A stretch of DNA of 64,000 nucleotides from Myxococcus eversor (GTDB lineage: Bacteria; Myxococcota; Myxococcia; Myxococcales; Myxococcaceae): contig NZ_JAAIXY010000019.1 in assembly GCF_010894455.1 (NCBI RefSeq), forward strand, positions 186,001-250,000. Direction: 5' to 3'. The notes beneath the pieces were generated by a model, which did no database searches, was not told where the DNA came from, and worked only from the letters and a program-made list of their open reading frames with translations. The position numbers and the translations under genes were made by a program. The first letter of the stretch is position 1. Each line of letters starts with the position of its first letter. This document shows positions 1 to 7,395 of this stretch, one piece after another.

Positions 1-567
1 ACCAGGTGAGTCGAGCAGGGGGCTGCACTCGGCATGGAACAGGTGCAGCAGCTCCCGGTCCGCCGCGTCGAACGCGCGCCCGCTCCACCCACGGTAGATA
101 CCGAGCCCCTGGACCTCGCGAGGCAACCCGGACCATCGGATCGAATACACCGAGTCGTCGAGCCCCGCTGCCCGCAAGTAGTGGTCGACATAAGGGGAGC
201 CATACCAACACCGGTCCTCGACGAGATCCCGCCGCATCGCCGTCACGATGGCCCCTGGCACCAGGGGGCGATCCATCAACGAGCGGATGGCGGGATTGCG
301 GGAGTTGCCCATCCTCCGGAGCGCCTCGAGCGCGCGCAACGCACTGCCACTCCTCCCATTCAGCATGATGACCGTGCAGTCTCCTCGCCCTGCCGGGCCG
401 AAGTCCCGCTCCAGGACGCATGCCCCTTCCTCCGCGCCCAGGATACGACACACGCCCGTGAGCAGTTGCCGGAGGCGCTCCTGCGGCCTCTCCCGCAGAG
501 CATGCGCCGTGTTGACCAGACGAAGCAGTGCACGAACTTGCGAACTGCGCAGGTTGCCATCAGCCAT
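1..567 (-). CDS. Probable transcriptional regulator, N-terminal part (cut by window edge)
   Basis: A minus-strand frame opens at an ATG at 567 (MADGNLRSSQVRALLRLVN...) and stays open to base 1, so only the first 189 codons are present. The visible part has an N-terminal helical stretch, then a GAF/PAS-like alpha/beta region (around residues 35-180) with the phrase FDAADRELLHLFHAECSPLL near the edge. In myxobacterial LuxR-type regulators that phrase typically precedes the C-terminal helix-turn-helix, which would lie beyond the window. That assignment rests on resemblance of the N-terminal region only; the DNA-binding domain is not visible. The reverse strand is also open here, but codon bias and protein composition favour this reading. 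No partner gene can be judged. Confidence 0.6.
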   Translation of the reverse strand, partial: MADGNLRSSQVRALLRLVNTAHALRERPQERLRQLLTGVCRILGAEEGACVLERDFGPAGRGDCTVIMLNGRSGSALRALEALRRMGNSRNPAIRSLMDRPLVPGAIVTAMRRDLVEDRCWYGSPYVDHYLRAAGLDDSVYSIRWSGLPREVQGLGIYRGWSGRAFDAADRELLHLFHAECSPLLDSPG

Positions 568-777
568 CGAACCCCCGAATCCGCATCCATGAGGCCATCC
601 CTAATTCTAGCGAATTTCCAGCTTTGCCATTTTAGACGATATCCAATCCTGGAATCCAAAGGCAGGGGGGCACTCCATGAAGAGCCATCTCAAGCTGGCG
701 GCGCTCACGGTGGCGGCCACTCCTGCGGGCAGGTCGCGCTCACGGCGCATTGTCCGTGACCCAAACGGAGGGACACA

Positions 778-2283
778 ATGAGACGAGTCGGCATGATCCT
801 GGTAGGGCTTCTGGCCTTGTTGATGGCACGCCCGGCGGACGCGGTCTGCAAACTGGTCATCAACGTTGATCGAACCGCGTCAATGATGGCGGTGCGCGAC
901 AACGGCAAGACACGGTGCGAGACCTCTCAAGAACAGGTTCTGGCAATTCTCGACGCTTACCTCAAGGGACTCGACTTCGACATCACGCATCCAGAGCGTG
1001 GGGCAATCCCACGTGCGGAGTACACCGCCAATTGTCCTGCGGGGCCCGACTACATGGCCACGGCGGGTACCAGACTGGTACAGGTGCGGGAGTTTCATGG
1101 AGACGTCATGTCTCCGGTCGTTTCGGCGGGCTTTCTCCCGGTGAGTTACGTCATCACCCAGGTCGTCAAATTGAATTGGTATGACAGCACCACCGGGCGC
1201 AGTCGAAACAACTGCCCCGGACCCTCGACGCCGCTGGCGCAGGCGATGTGCCGCGCAGCCCGCATATTCCCGCCGACACCTCCTCCTCCCGACGAGTTCA
1301 GAATCGTCAAGACGACCACTGATGGGCAAGAGAACTCATCGACCTACGTGCCAGTCGCCAATGGCGAAACGCGATGCCGCATCAATGGAGAGCCCGAGCT
1401 TGAATGGCGTCAACGGGTCATGAACGAGTACACGACACGTGACATTGCCGCCGACGCTGTCCTTTGGGGGGTCGGCGGGTCGACCTCTCTTCAAGAGCCA
1501 TCAATCGCTGCGCGAGAGCCCGACGCCGAGGCTCATGGATACACGGAGAGATTCGGGAGCCTTGACGAGTCGCCGGACTATCTCTTCTTCTGGTCCATGG
1601 CACTATCGACGGGTGGGCTCTTCAACTTCGTCGATGAAGCGACGGCCCTCTCCCCTGTCGTCACGCTGATTGACAGCGATTCCGATGGGATTCCAGACTT
1701 CCGTGACCAGTGCGTTGGTACGTGCGCTTCCGATGCGGATCGTGACGGCATTCCCGATGCCAACGACCTCTGCCCGTCGCTTGCCGAGGATGGTCGCATC
1801 CCGAATAGCGCGGACGGATGCCCAGACAGCGACTCCGATGGCGCCCACAATGGAGTCGACCTCTGTCCGAATGCACTCGAGGACTCGTTGGAGCCGTTCC
1901 CCAACGACAATTGCCCGGCGGAACGCTGGTCCGCAACGAGTACGCTGGGTCTTCAGACGATCAACAATGCCACGGTCTGCACTCACCTCAATGTGAACTC
2001 GCGGACCGGAGCGGCGTCACTGGCGAAGCTGGACATTTCGGGCGACCACCAAAACGGTTTCTGGCTGCGCGGCACGCTGATGCACAATGGAACCACTGTC
2101 ATGGCATTCCCGGCCGGCACATTCTCCCCCAACCCCACCGGGGGGCCTGGCCGCTTCCAGTTCTTCAATCGTCAGATGGCCATGCCTCCGGGGGCAGCGT
2201 CAGGAACATGGACGCTGTGTCTCACCGACTCCAATCCATACGGCTACATCGGCATCCTTTGGAATTGGTCGGTCCACGACTGA
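778..2283 (+). CDS. Secreted VWA-like protein with thrombospondin type 3 repeats and P-like C-terminal domain
   Basis: The 501-residue protein starts with a Sec signal peptide (about residues 1-22, ending ...ARPADA) preceded by a good ribosome site (GGAGGG, 7 nt before ATG). Residues 25-300 look like a von Willebrand factor A-type fold: VINVDRTASM stands where a MIDAS DxSxS loop would be, but with T and A in place of the usual serines, so metal binding is doubtful. Residues about 300-380 carry calcium-binding thrombospondin type 3 repeats (DSDSDGIPDFRDQC, DADRDGIPDANDLC, DSDSDGAHNGVDLC). The last 120 residues resemble a proprotein-convertase P domain and end in GILWNWSVHD. Likely exported or surface exposed, perhaps adhesive or a substrate of a C-terminal sorting system. 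The gene stands alone. The AT-richer stretch about 600-660 is the likely promoter area. Confidence 0.8.
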   Translation: MRRVGMILVGLLALLMARPADAVCKLVINVDRTASMMAVRDNGKTRCETSQEQVLAILDAYLKGLDFDITHPERGAIPRAEYTANCPAGPDYMATAGTRLVQVREFHGDVMSPVVSAGFLPVSYVITQVVKLNWYDSTTGRSRNNCPGPSTPLAQAMCRAARIFPPTPPPPDEFRIVKTTTDGQENSSTYVPVANGETRCRINGEPELEWRQRVMNEYTTRDIAADAVLWGVGGSTSLQEPSIAAREPDAEAHGYTERFGSLDESPDYLFFWSMALSTGGLFNFVDEATALSPVVTLIDSDSDGIPDFRDQCVGTCASDADRDGIPDANDLCPSLAEDGRIPNSADGCPDSDSDGAHNGVDLCPNALEDSLEPFPNDNCPAERWSATSTLGLQTINNATVCTHLNVNSRTGAASLAKLDISGDHQNGFWLRGTLMHNGTTVMAFPAGTFSPNPTGGPGRFQFFNRQMAMPPGAASGTWTLCLTDSNPYGYIGILWNWSVHD

Positions 2284-2349
2284 AGCGTGGCCAATTCCTG
2301 GCACCTGCCCTCCACGCCTGGGCCATCTTCCCCACGCGGGGCCCAAGGC

Positions 2350-3321
2350 TCAAATCAGCAGCAGCGTCCTGCCAGTGACGCCCCGGGAGGTGAGCGCCGC
2401 ATGGGCATCTCCCGCCTTCTCCAATGGGAAGGTCTGCCCGATGACGGGCCGCAGCTTCCCCGCCGCGGCCAACGCCAGCGTCTGCTCCGTCAGTCGCTGG
2501 CGCTCCGGAAGGGGGAACTGGACCTGCTGGATGCCGCGCACCGCGATGTGTCGCCGCTCCGCCTCGGCCGTGTCGATTTGCGTGAACCCACCCGCGGGCG
2601 CTCCGTGCGCGGAGAACTGCCCGCCTTGCGCCGTCACACCAAAGGCCGCCTGCCCCAGCTCACCTCCGGCGCCATCGAAGACCACGTCAGCGCCCCGCCC
2701 GTCCGTGGCCTCCAGCACCCGCTGGGCCCAGCCGGGCTGGGAGTAGTCCACCACGACGTCGGCGCCGAGCTGACGGAGGAGCTCCAGCTTCCGCTTGCCC
2801 CGGGCCGCGCCAATGACCCGCGCGCCGGCCGCGTGCGCGAGCTGCACCAGCAACACGCCCATCCCTCCCCCCGCCGCGGTGACGAGCACCCACTGTCCCG
2901 GACGAATCGCCGCCTTCTCCATCAGCCCCAGCGCGGTGGGACCATCGGACCGGAGCGCCGTCGCGTCGCGCAACTCCAGTCCATCCGGCACGGCGACCAT
3001 CTTCCGCACCGAGACGACAGCGCGCTCCGCATATCCGCCGTGCTGCTCCGTGTTGGCGATGACCTTCCGACCCACCCAATCAGGGTCCACCCCCGCACCC
3101 ACCACTCGCACCGTCCCACCCACGCCGAAGCCCGGCACGTAGGGCGGCTCCATCTTGAAGAACTCTCGTCCCCAGCCGCTCCGGATCTGCGTCTCGACGA
3201 AGATGATGTCCGCGAAGGCGACGTCGATGAGGACCTCGTCCGCCCCGGGCTTCGGCTCGGGCACCTCACGCGGCTCCAACACCTCCGGACCGCCGAACCT
3301 CGACACCTGGATTGCGCGCAT
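2350..3321 (-). CDS. Zinc-binding-type MDR: NADPH:quinone oxidoreductase-like
   Basis: A 323-residue medium-chain dehydrogenase/reductase. The start at 3321 gives MRAIQVSRFGGPEVLE, the canonical beginning of the quinone oxidoreductase branch; an in-frame extension to 3444 would run through the promoter palindrome and is rejected. A GroES-like domain occupies residues 1-125 and a Rossmann domain follows, with the NADP-binding glycines in TAAGGGMGVLLVQLA. The catalytic and structural zinc cysteines of alcohol dehydrogenases are absent, as expected for this branch. The family reduces quinones or enones with NADPH. The gene is divergent from soxR and its promoter region contains a perfect SoxR-type palindrome inside a 19-bp spacer, so redox-cycling compounds are the likely inducers (inference). 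Confidence 0.88.
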   Translation of the reverse strand: MRAIQVSRFGGPEVLEPREVPEPKPGADEVLIDVAFADIIFVETQIRSGWGREFFKMEPPYVPGFGVGGTVRVVGAGVDPDWVGRKVIANTEQHGGYAERAVVSVRKMVAVPDGLELRDATALRSDGPTALGLMEKAAIRPGQWVLVTAAGGGMGVLLVQLAHAAGARVIGAARGKRKLELLRQLGADVVVDYSQPGWAQRVLEATDGRGADVVFDGAGGELGQAAFGVTAQGGQFSAHGAPAGGFTQIDTAEAERRHIAVRGIQQVQFPLPERQRLTEQTLALAAAGKLRPVIGQTFPLEKAGDAHAALTSRGVTGRTLLLI

Positions 3322-3423
3322 GCGTTTCACCCTCCATGGCCGCTCGGACACGGTGAAGCACGGCGGCGAGACCCCATGTCCCGCCCGCTTGCCCGCACGT
3401 GACTCGAACGATGCACGCCCTTG

Positions 3424-3454
3424 AATCTGCGACTTCAAGTGCACTTGAAGTCAA
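3424..3454 (-). promoter_or_regulatory. SoxR box within MerR-type promoter of the quinone oxidoreductase gene
   Basis: Bases 3431-3452 form a perfect 22-bp palindrome with half-site GACTTCAAGTG. Its core CTTCAAGT-GC-ACTTGAAG matches the enterobacterial soxS operator CCTCAAGTTAACTTGAGG in all but the outer and central bases. On the minus strand TTGACT (3449-3454) and CAGATT (3424-3429) are separated by 19 bp (3430-3448), the long spacer that MerR-family activators correct by DNA distortion. The palindrome lies between the -35 and -10 of the oxidoreductase gene and just upstream of soxR, so it can serve activation of one gene and autoregulation of the other. Confidence 0.85.
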
Positions 3455-3478
3455 GGCGAAGTGCACGCATATCCAGGC

Positions 3479-3946
3479 ATGGACGCGTTGCTCACCATTG
3501 GAGAGCTGTCCCGGCGCACCGGCGTCGCGACCTCCGCGCTGCGGTTCTACGAGGAGCGAGGGCTCATCCGCTCCGAGCGGACGTCCGCGCGCCACCGACG
3601 CTTCGCCCGGCCCGTCATCCGGCGCGTGGCGTTCATCGTCTTCGCCCAGCGCGTGGGCCTCAGCCTCGAAGAGGTCGGCCGGGAGCTCGCCAGGCTGCCC
3701 GTCGACACCGTCCCCAGCCGACAGGACTGGGCCCGACTGTCCGGGACGTGGAGTCAGCGAATCGACGAGCGCATCGCCGAGCTCGAGCGGCTCAAGGCGG
3801 GGCTGACGGGGTGCATCAGTTGCGGCTGTCTCTCATTGGACCGCTGCCGCTACGTGAATCCAGGAGACCGGGCCGCCGCACAGGGGCCCGGTCCGCGCTT
3901 CTGGGTCAGGGCTCCCAAACACGAGCCACCGACCCAGGAGCGATGA
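3479..3946 (+). CDS. soxR: Redox-sensitive MerR-family activator SoxR
   Basis: A 155-residue MerR-family regulator. The N-terminal winged helix (LTIGELSRRTGVATSALRFY) is followed by a dimerisation helix and the SoxR cysteine cluster C-x2-C-x-C-x5-C (CISCGCLSLDRC), which holds the [2Fe-2S] centre that senses superoxide and redox-cycling drugs. The sequence after the cluster (RYVNPGD) is also typical of SoxR. An upstream GTG at 3461 with a weak AAGG would add six residues; the ATG at 3479 better matches family N-termini, so the start is uncertain by 18 bp. It is divergent from a quinone oxidoreductase gene and convergent with the M4 peptidase gene, 9 bp away. Outside enterobacteria SoxR commonly controls oxidoreductases and pumps directly, which fits this arrangement. 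Confidence 0.93.
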   Translation: MDALLTIGELSRRTGVATSALRFYEERGLIRSERTSARHRRFARPVIRRVAFIVFAQRVGLSLEEVGRELARLPVDTVPSRQDWARLSGTWSQRIDERIAELERLKAGLTGCISCGCLSLDRCRYVNPGDRAAAQGPGPRFWVRAPKHEPPTQER

Positions 3947-3955
3947 AGCGGACGA

Positions 3956-5779
3956 CTACTTCACACCCACCGCGGCCCAGCTCTCCAGCACCTTCGCGGC
4001 CTCGACGGAGTCCTTGCCGTAGAGGTCCTGCGCCGCCTTGTACGTGGCCTCCTTCGCCTGGGCGAAGTTGGTCTGCGGCGTCATGTAGAAGCTCAGCGCG
4101 CGGGAGTAGATCTTCAGGCCCTTCTCGATGCCGATGCCGTCCTTCACCTCGGTGCCGGAGGTGCGGTTCTTGCCACCCTCGGACAGCAGGTAGAAGGCGT
4201 TGTTGGCGATGCCCGAGTTGATGTGCACGCCGCCGTTGTCCTGCGAGCCCTTGTAGCGCTTGGAGTAGTTGTCCGGCGACATGCCGTCGCTGGACGGGTC
4301 GCTCAAGTCGCGCAGGCCGTCGGTGGGGTCGCCGTTGTTCGGGGTGTACGTGTCCTCGCCCACCGTCCAGTCGAACTTCACCGCGTCGTTCGTCTGGCTG
4401 GCGTGCCACTCCACGCCCACGCCCATGATGTCGCTGAAGGCCTCGTTGAGCGCGCCCGACTCGTTGCGGTACTCGAGGCCGGCGGTGCGCTCGGTGAGGC
4501 CGTGGGTGATTTCGTGGCCCGCGATGTCCAGCGTGGTGAGCGAGCCGAACTGGTCGCCGTCGCCGTCGCCGTAGTTCATCTTCTCGCCGTCCCAGAAGGC
4601 GTTGGCGAAGTCCTTGCCCACGTGCACGTCGGAGATGAGCTTCTCGCCCTTGCCGTCGATGGAGTCGCGGCCGAGCACTTCCTTGTAGAAGTCGTACGTC
4701 GCCTGCGCGCCGTACTGCGCGTCCACCGCGTCCTTGTTGCGCGCGGAGTCGGTCTTCTCGCCCCAGACGTTGTTGTCGTCGGTGATGGGGGCGTTGGTCG
4801 TCCAGTCGGTGTCCGGGTCGCGGTTGAGCGCGTCACGCGTCACCACACCACCGCCGCGCGTCGTGTCCTCCAGCGAGTACTTGCCGTCCGCCGTCTTCGT
4901 GCTGCCGATCTCCACCTTGCCGCTGTACTGGGTGGTGTCGTCCTTCTTGCTGGTGGTGGGCTCCGCGCCCGGCGTGGTGGGCTCGGTGGCCACGAGCGAG
5001 GGCTTCTTCGCGGGCGCGTGGTCGGCGCCGTGCGCGTGGTTCCCCACGCCGCCCATCTGGTTGTACTGCTCCAGCACCTTGCCGGTGTTCGCGTCGACCA
5101 GGTAGTTCATCCGGCGCGGGTCCTTGCCCGGGCCCACGTCCGTCGTGTTGCTCAGCTGCACGTGGTACGCGGAGCGGTACTCGCCGCTGGCGTCCTTGAA
5201 GATGACGCGCTCGGTGACGGGCTTGCGGTCCGTCGCGCCGTCGAACTGCTTCTGGGCCACGGCCAGCGCGTCCTGCTCGGACAGCTTCGTGGGGCTCTTG
5301 CCCAGGCCCGCGGGGATGGTCGCCACGTCACCGGTGACGCTGTCGACCTTGCCTTCCGCCGTCAGGTGGCTCACCACCTGCTCGCCGAAGACGCGCACGC
5401 CCTCGCTCTTGCGGTCCATGCGCACGTGCGTCATGCCCAGGTCGTCCTGCTCCACCGCGCGCGGCGCGAAGTCCGCGGCGTTGACGCCCGGCTTGCCGGC
5501 GAGGAGCTGGGAGACGGTGGGCGCGCCCTGCTTCTGGAGGAAGTCCACCGTCGTCTGGATGGCGGCCTTGCTGGCCTCGCTGTCCAGGGCCACGGGGCCG
5601 GACTTCACCGGCGGGGCCAGCGGGGCGGCCGGCTTCACCTGCGCGGGACGCACCGGCGCCTCGAACGAGGAGCCCTCCGCGAAGCCCACGGCCTTGTTCT
5701 TCACCTCGGTGGCGGCGGCGGGCCGAGAGTCAGCGGGACGCGTGACGGGAAGCTTCGGGAGGTCGGCGCGAATCTTCAT
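3956..5779 (-). CDS. Thermolysin-like M4 zinc metallopeptidase with FTP propeptide
   Basis: A 607-residue preproenzyme. The N-terminal 45 residues are proline/alanine-rich (MKIRADLPKLPVTRPADSRP) and contain no hydrophobic core, so no classical signal peptide is seen; no upstream in-frame start exists. An FTP/PepSY-type propeptide spans roughly residues 70-270. In the catalytic domain HEITH supplies H422, E423 and H426, and GALNEAFSDIMG supplies E446, the same 20-residue spacing as H146-E166 in thermolysin. DNGGVHINSGIANNAFYL contains the thermolysin H231 equivalent. All catalytic residues are therefore present. Probably a secreted protease used in feeding on proteins or prey, with the exit route unclear. 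Monocistronic, convergent with soxR. Confidence 0.92.
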   Translation of the reverse strand: MKIRADLPKLPVTRPADSRPAAATEVKNKAVGFAEGSSFEAPVRPAQVKPAAPLAPPVKSGPVALDSEASKAAIQTTVDFLQKQGAPTVSQLLAGKPGVNAADFAPRAVEQDDLGMTHVRMDRKSEGVRVFGEQVVSHLTAEGKVDSVTGDVATIPAGLGKSPTKLSEQDALAVAQKQFDGATDRKPVTERVIFKDASGEYRSAYHVQLSNTTDVGPGKDPRRMNYLVDANTGKVLEQYNQMGGVGNHAHGADHAPAKKPSLVATEPTTPGAEPTTSKKDDTTQYSGKVEIGSTKTADGKYSLEDTTRGGGVVTRDALNRDPDTDWTTNAPITDDNNVWGEKTDSARNKDAVDAQYGAQATYDFYKEVLGRDSIDGKGEKLISDVHVGKDFANAFWDGEKMNYGDGDGDQFGSLTTLDIAGHEITHGLTERTAGLEYRNESGALNEAFSDIMGVGVEWHASQTNDAVKFDWTVGEDTYTPNNGDPTDGLRDLSDPSSDGMSPDNYSKRYKGSQDNGGVHINSGIANNAFYLLSEGGKNRTSGTEVKDGIGIEKGLKIYSRALSFYMTPQTNFAQAKEATYKAAQDLYGKDSVEAAKVLESWAAVGVK

Positions 5780-5927
5780 GGTGGGGGTGCCCAGAGGTTG
5801 AAGTGCGGCTTACGTGGGTATTCTCGATTCTTGCGAGCCCAGGTTGTGTCTCCGTGGGAGGAAAACGCACACACTTCGCGTCACAGCGGGCAACCCCCTG
5901 GAATCACTGGGCTACATTGGCCGCCGA

Positions 5928-6557
5928 ATGCCCCGTCCCCGCTCGTTCACTCCGTCAGGCATCGCCGCCGCCGCGCTCACCGTCATCGACCGGGAGGGGC
6001 TGGACGCGTTGACGATGCGCTCCGTGGCGAGCGCGCTCGGCCTGGGCACCATGTCGCTGTATCGCTACGTCGAGGGTCGCGAGGCGCTGGAGTCGCTCGT
6101 GGTGGACACGGTGATGCGCGGCATCGAGCTGCCGGCGCCGTCATCGAGCGCGAAGTGGACGACGCGGGTGATGGGGCTGATGACGCGCGTGCGGGAAGCG
6201 GTGGTCCAGCACCCGGCCGTCGCGCCCCTCCTGCTCACCCGCCGCCACTCCACGACAGGAACGCTTGCGTGGGCCGAGGCGCTGCTCGGACTGCTCACGG
6301 AGGGCGGCTTCGACGGCACGGCGCGAGTCATCGCGTTCCGCACGCTGGTCAGCTACGTGTTCGGCGCCGTCCAGTTGACGCACCTGGGCTCGCTGTCCGG
6401 CGAAGGCACCGCCGCGCTCGCGGAGCTGGACGTCGCCACGTATCCGCTGCTCCGGGAGACCGCGCGGCGCGCCCAGAGAATGACCCACGAAGAGGAGTTC
6501 CGACACGGCCTGGAGCTCATCCTGCGTGGAGTGGAGGAGACGGTGGCCCACCGCTGA
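5928..6557 (+). CDS. TetR/AcrR-family transcriptional regulator
   Basis: A 209-residue repressor-type protein. The start at 5928 gives MPRPRSFTPSGIAAAALTVI; an in-frame extension to 5814 has no family likeness. The TetR N-terminal helix-turn-helix covers residues about 10-55 (GLDALTMRSVASALGLGTMSLYRYV), and the remaining 150 residues are the helical ligand-binding/dimer domain of the TetR_C type found with tetracycline-like repressors. It is divergent from the M4 peptidase gene (about 150 bp between starts) and no efflux or enzyme gene follows on the same strand. The target is unknown; control of itself or of the divergent protease are the options suggested by position. Confidence 0.88.
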   Translation: MPRPRSFTPSGIAAAALTVIDREGLDALTMRSVASALGLGTMSLYRYVEGREALESLVVDTVMRGIELPAPSSSAKWTTRVMGLMTRVREAVVQHPAVAPLLLTRRHSTTGTLAWAEALLGLLTEGGFDGTARVIAFRTLVSYVFGAVQLTHLGSLSGEGTAALAELDVATYPLLRETARRAQRMTHEEEFRHGLELILRGVEETVAHR

Positions 6558-6621
6558 CGCGGGCCCAGGTGAGCGGCGATGTGTCCAGGCATGCCACGCT
6601 GAAGAAGTCGAGCCGCGCCAG

Positions 6622-7383
6622 TCAGAGCGCAACGGGCTGCATGAGGCCGGCCCTGGCCAGCAACTCGCGCACCCTCCGCGCCAGCGCCATGTGCTCGGGG
6701 TTGGCCACGGTGAAGCGCTCCGGCGTCAGGACGATGAGGGTGCCCAGGTCTTCCACCCTCTCGATGCGCACCGGAGCAGGAAGTGGAGGCACCTTGCCGC
6801 GACTCCGCGCGAGATAGGTCACCCAGCCCAGCCACATGTCCGCCTCGTCCTGCCTGGCGTCCATCGTCCGATAGGCCTCGGACATGGCCACCGCCCAGTC
6901 AGGTTCCCAGGCAAGTGCCATGCTACGCACCACCCCCATCAGCACGGGCGGTGTGAGGAGTCGCTCCGCGTTTTCTCCCTTGTAGGGGATCGACAGGACG
7001 CACGCATTGGCAGTGCTGAATTCGGCGGAGCTGCCGCAGTGCATCCTCAACGAGGCAAGGTCTGGGCCGATGCCGTCGTTGTAGGCCGAGACAGTCAGGC
7101 CCAAGTGCTCAAAGGCTGGCCCACCGGGCTCCCGATTGACGCCGCGCCGATATGCTTCCGTCAGCGTGGAGAGGTCAGGGGGCATGAGGGGGGTCTTGCG
7201 TCCCTTGCCTCGCGGCTTCGGAATCTTGTTCCAGTGAGCCAGCAACGGGTCACACGCGGCCAGCAGATTGAGGAACGTGACCGCTCGCCGGGCGCACTCT
7301 TCAGGAGACTCTCGTCGCGGCCCCCAGTAGGCACCTGCGTAGTAGGTCTCAGGGTAGGTCTTGGGCGCGGGTTGCGCGGTCAT
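6622..7383 (-). CDS. Imm52-family immunity protein
   Basis: A 253-residue cytoplasmic protein without signal peptide. Its beginning (YYAGAYWGPRRESPEECARR) and the internal phrase DEADMWLGWVTYLARSRG are typical of the Imm52 family, known as immunity partners of polymorphic toxins with restriction-endonuclease-fold (Tox-REase-5) domains. It starts 12 bp after the stop of the upstream lipoprotein toxin gene on the same strand, with a GAGGAG ribosome site in between, so the two form a translationally close pair. Expected role: bind and neutralise the C-terminal nuclease of the partner in the cytoplasm of self or kin cells. The family assignment is by sequence resemblance and is reinforced by the neighbour. 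Confidence 0.8.
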   Translation of the reverse strand: MTAQPAPKTYPETYYAGAYWGPRRESPEECARRAVTFLNLLAACDPLLAHWNKIPKPRGKGRKTPLMPPDLSTLTEAYRRGVNREPGGPAFEHLGLTVSAYNDGIGPDLASLRMHCGSSAEFSTANACVLSIPYKGENAERLLTPPVLMGVVRSMALAWEPDWAVAMSEAYRTMDARQDEADMWLGWVTYLARSRGKVPPLPAPVRIERVEDLGTLIVLTPERFTVANPEHMALARRVRELLARAGLMQPVAL

Positions 7384-7395
7384 GAGGTTCTCTCC

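Noticed and set aside
677..781. Small ORF of 34 codons with an N-terminal hydrophobic stretch just before the VWA-like gene
   Set aside because: Its end overlaps the next start and the hydrophobic stretch is short and breaks into an Arg/Ser-rich tail; no ribosome site or family likeness.
4223..6817. Very long plus-strand open frame (864 codons) opposite the M4 protease and TetR genes
   Set aside because: Composition is the His/Arg/Val-rich shadow of the antisense frame at high GC3, without any recognisable domain.
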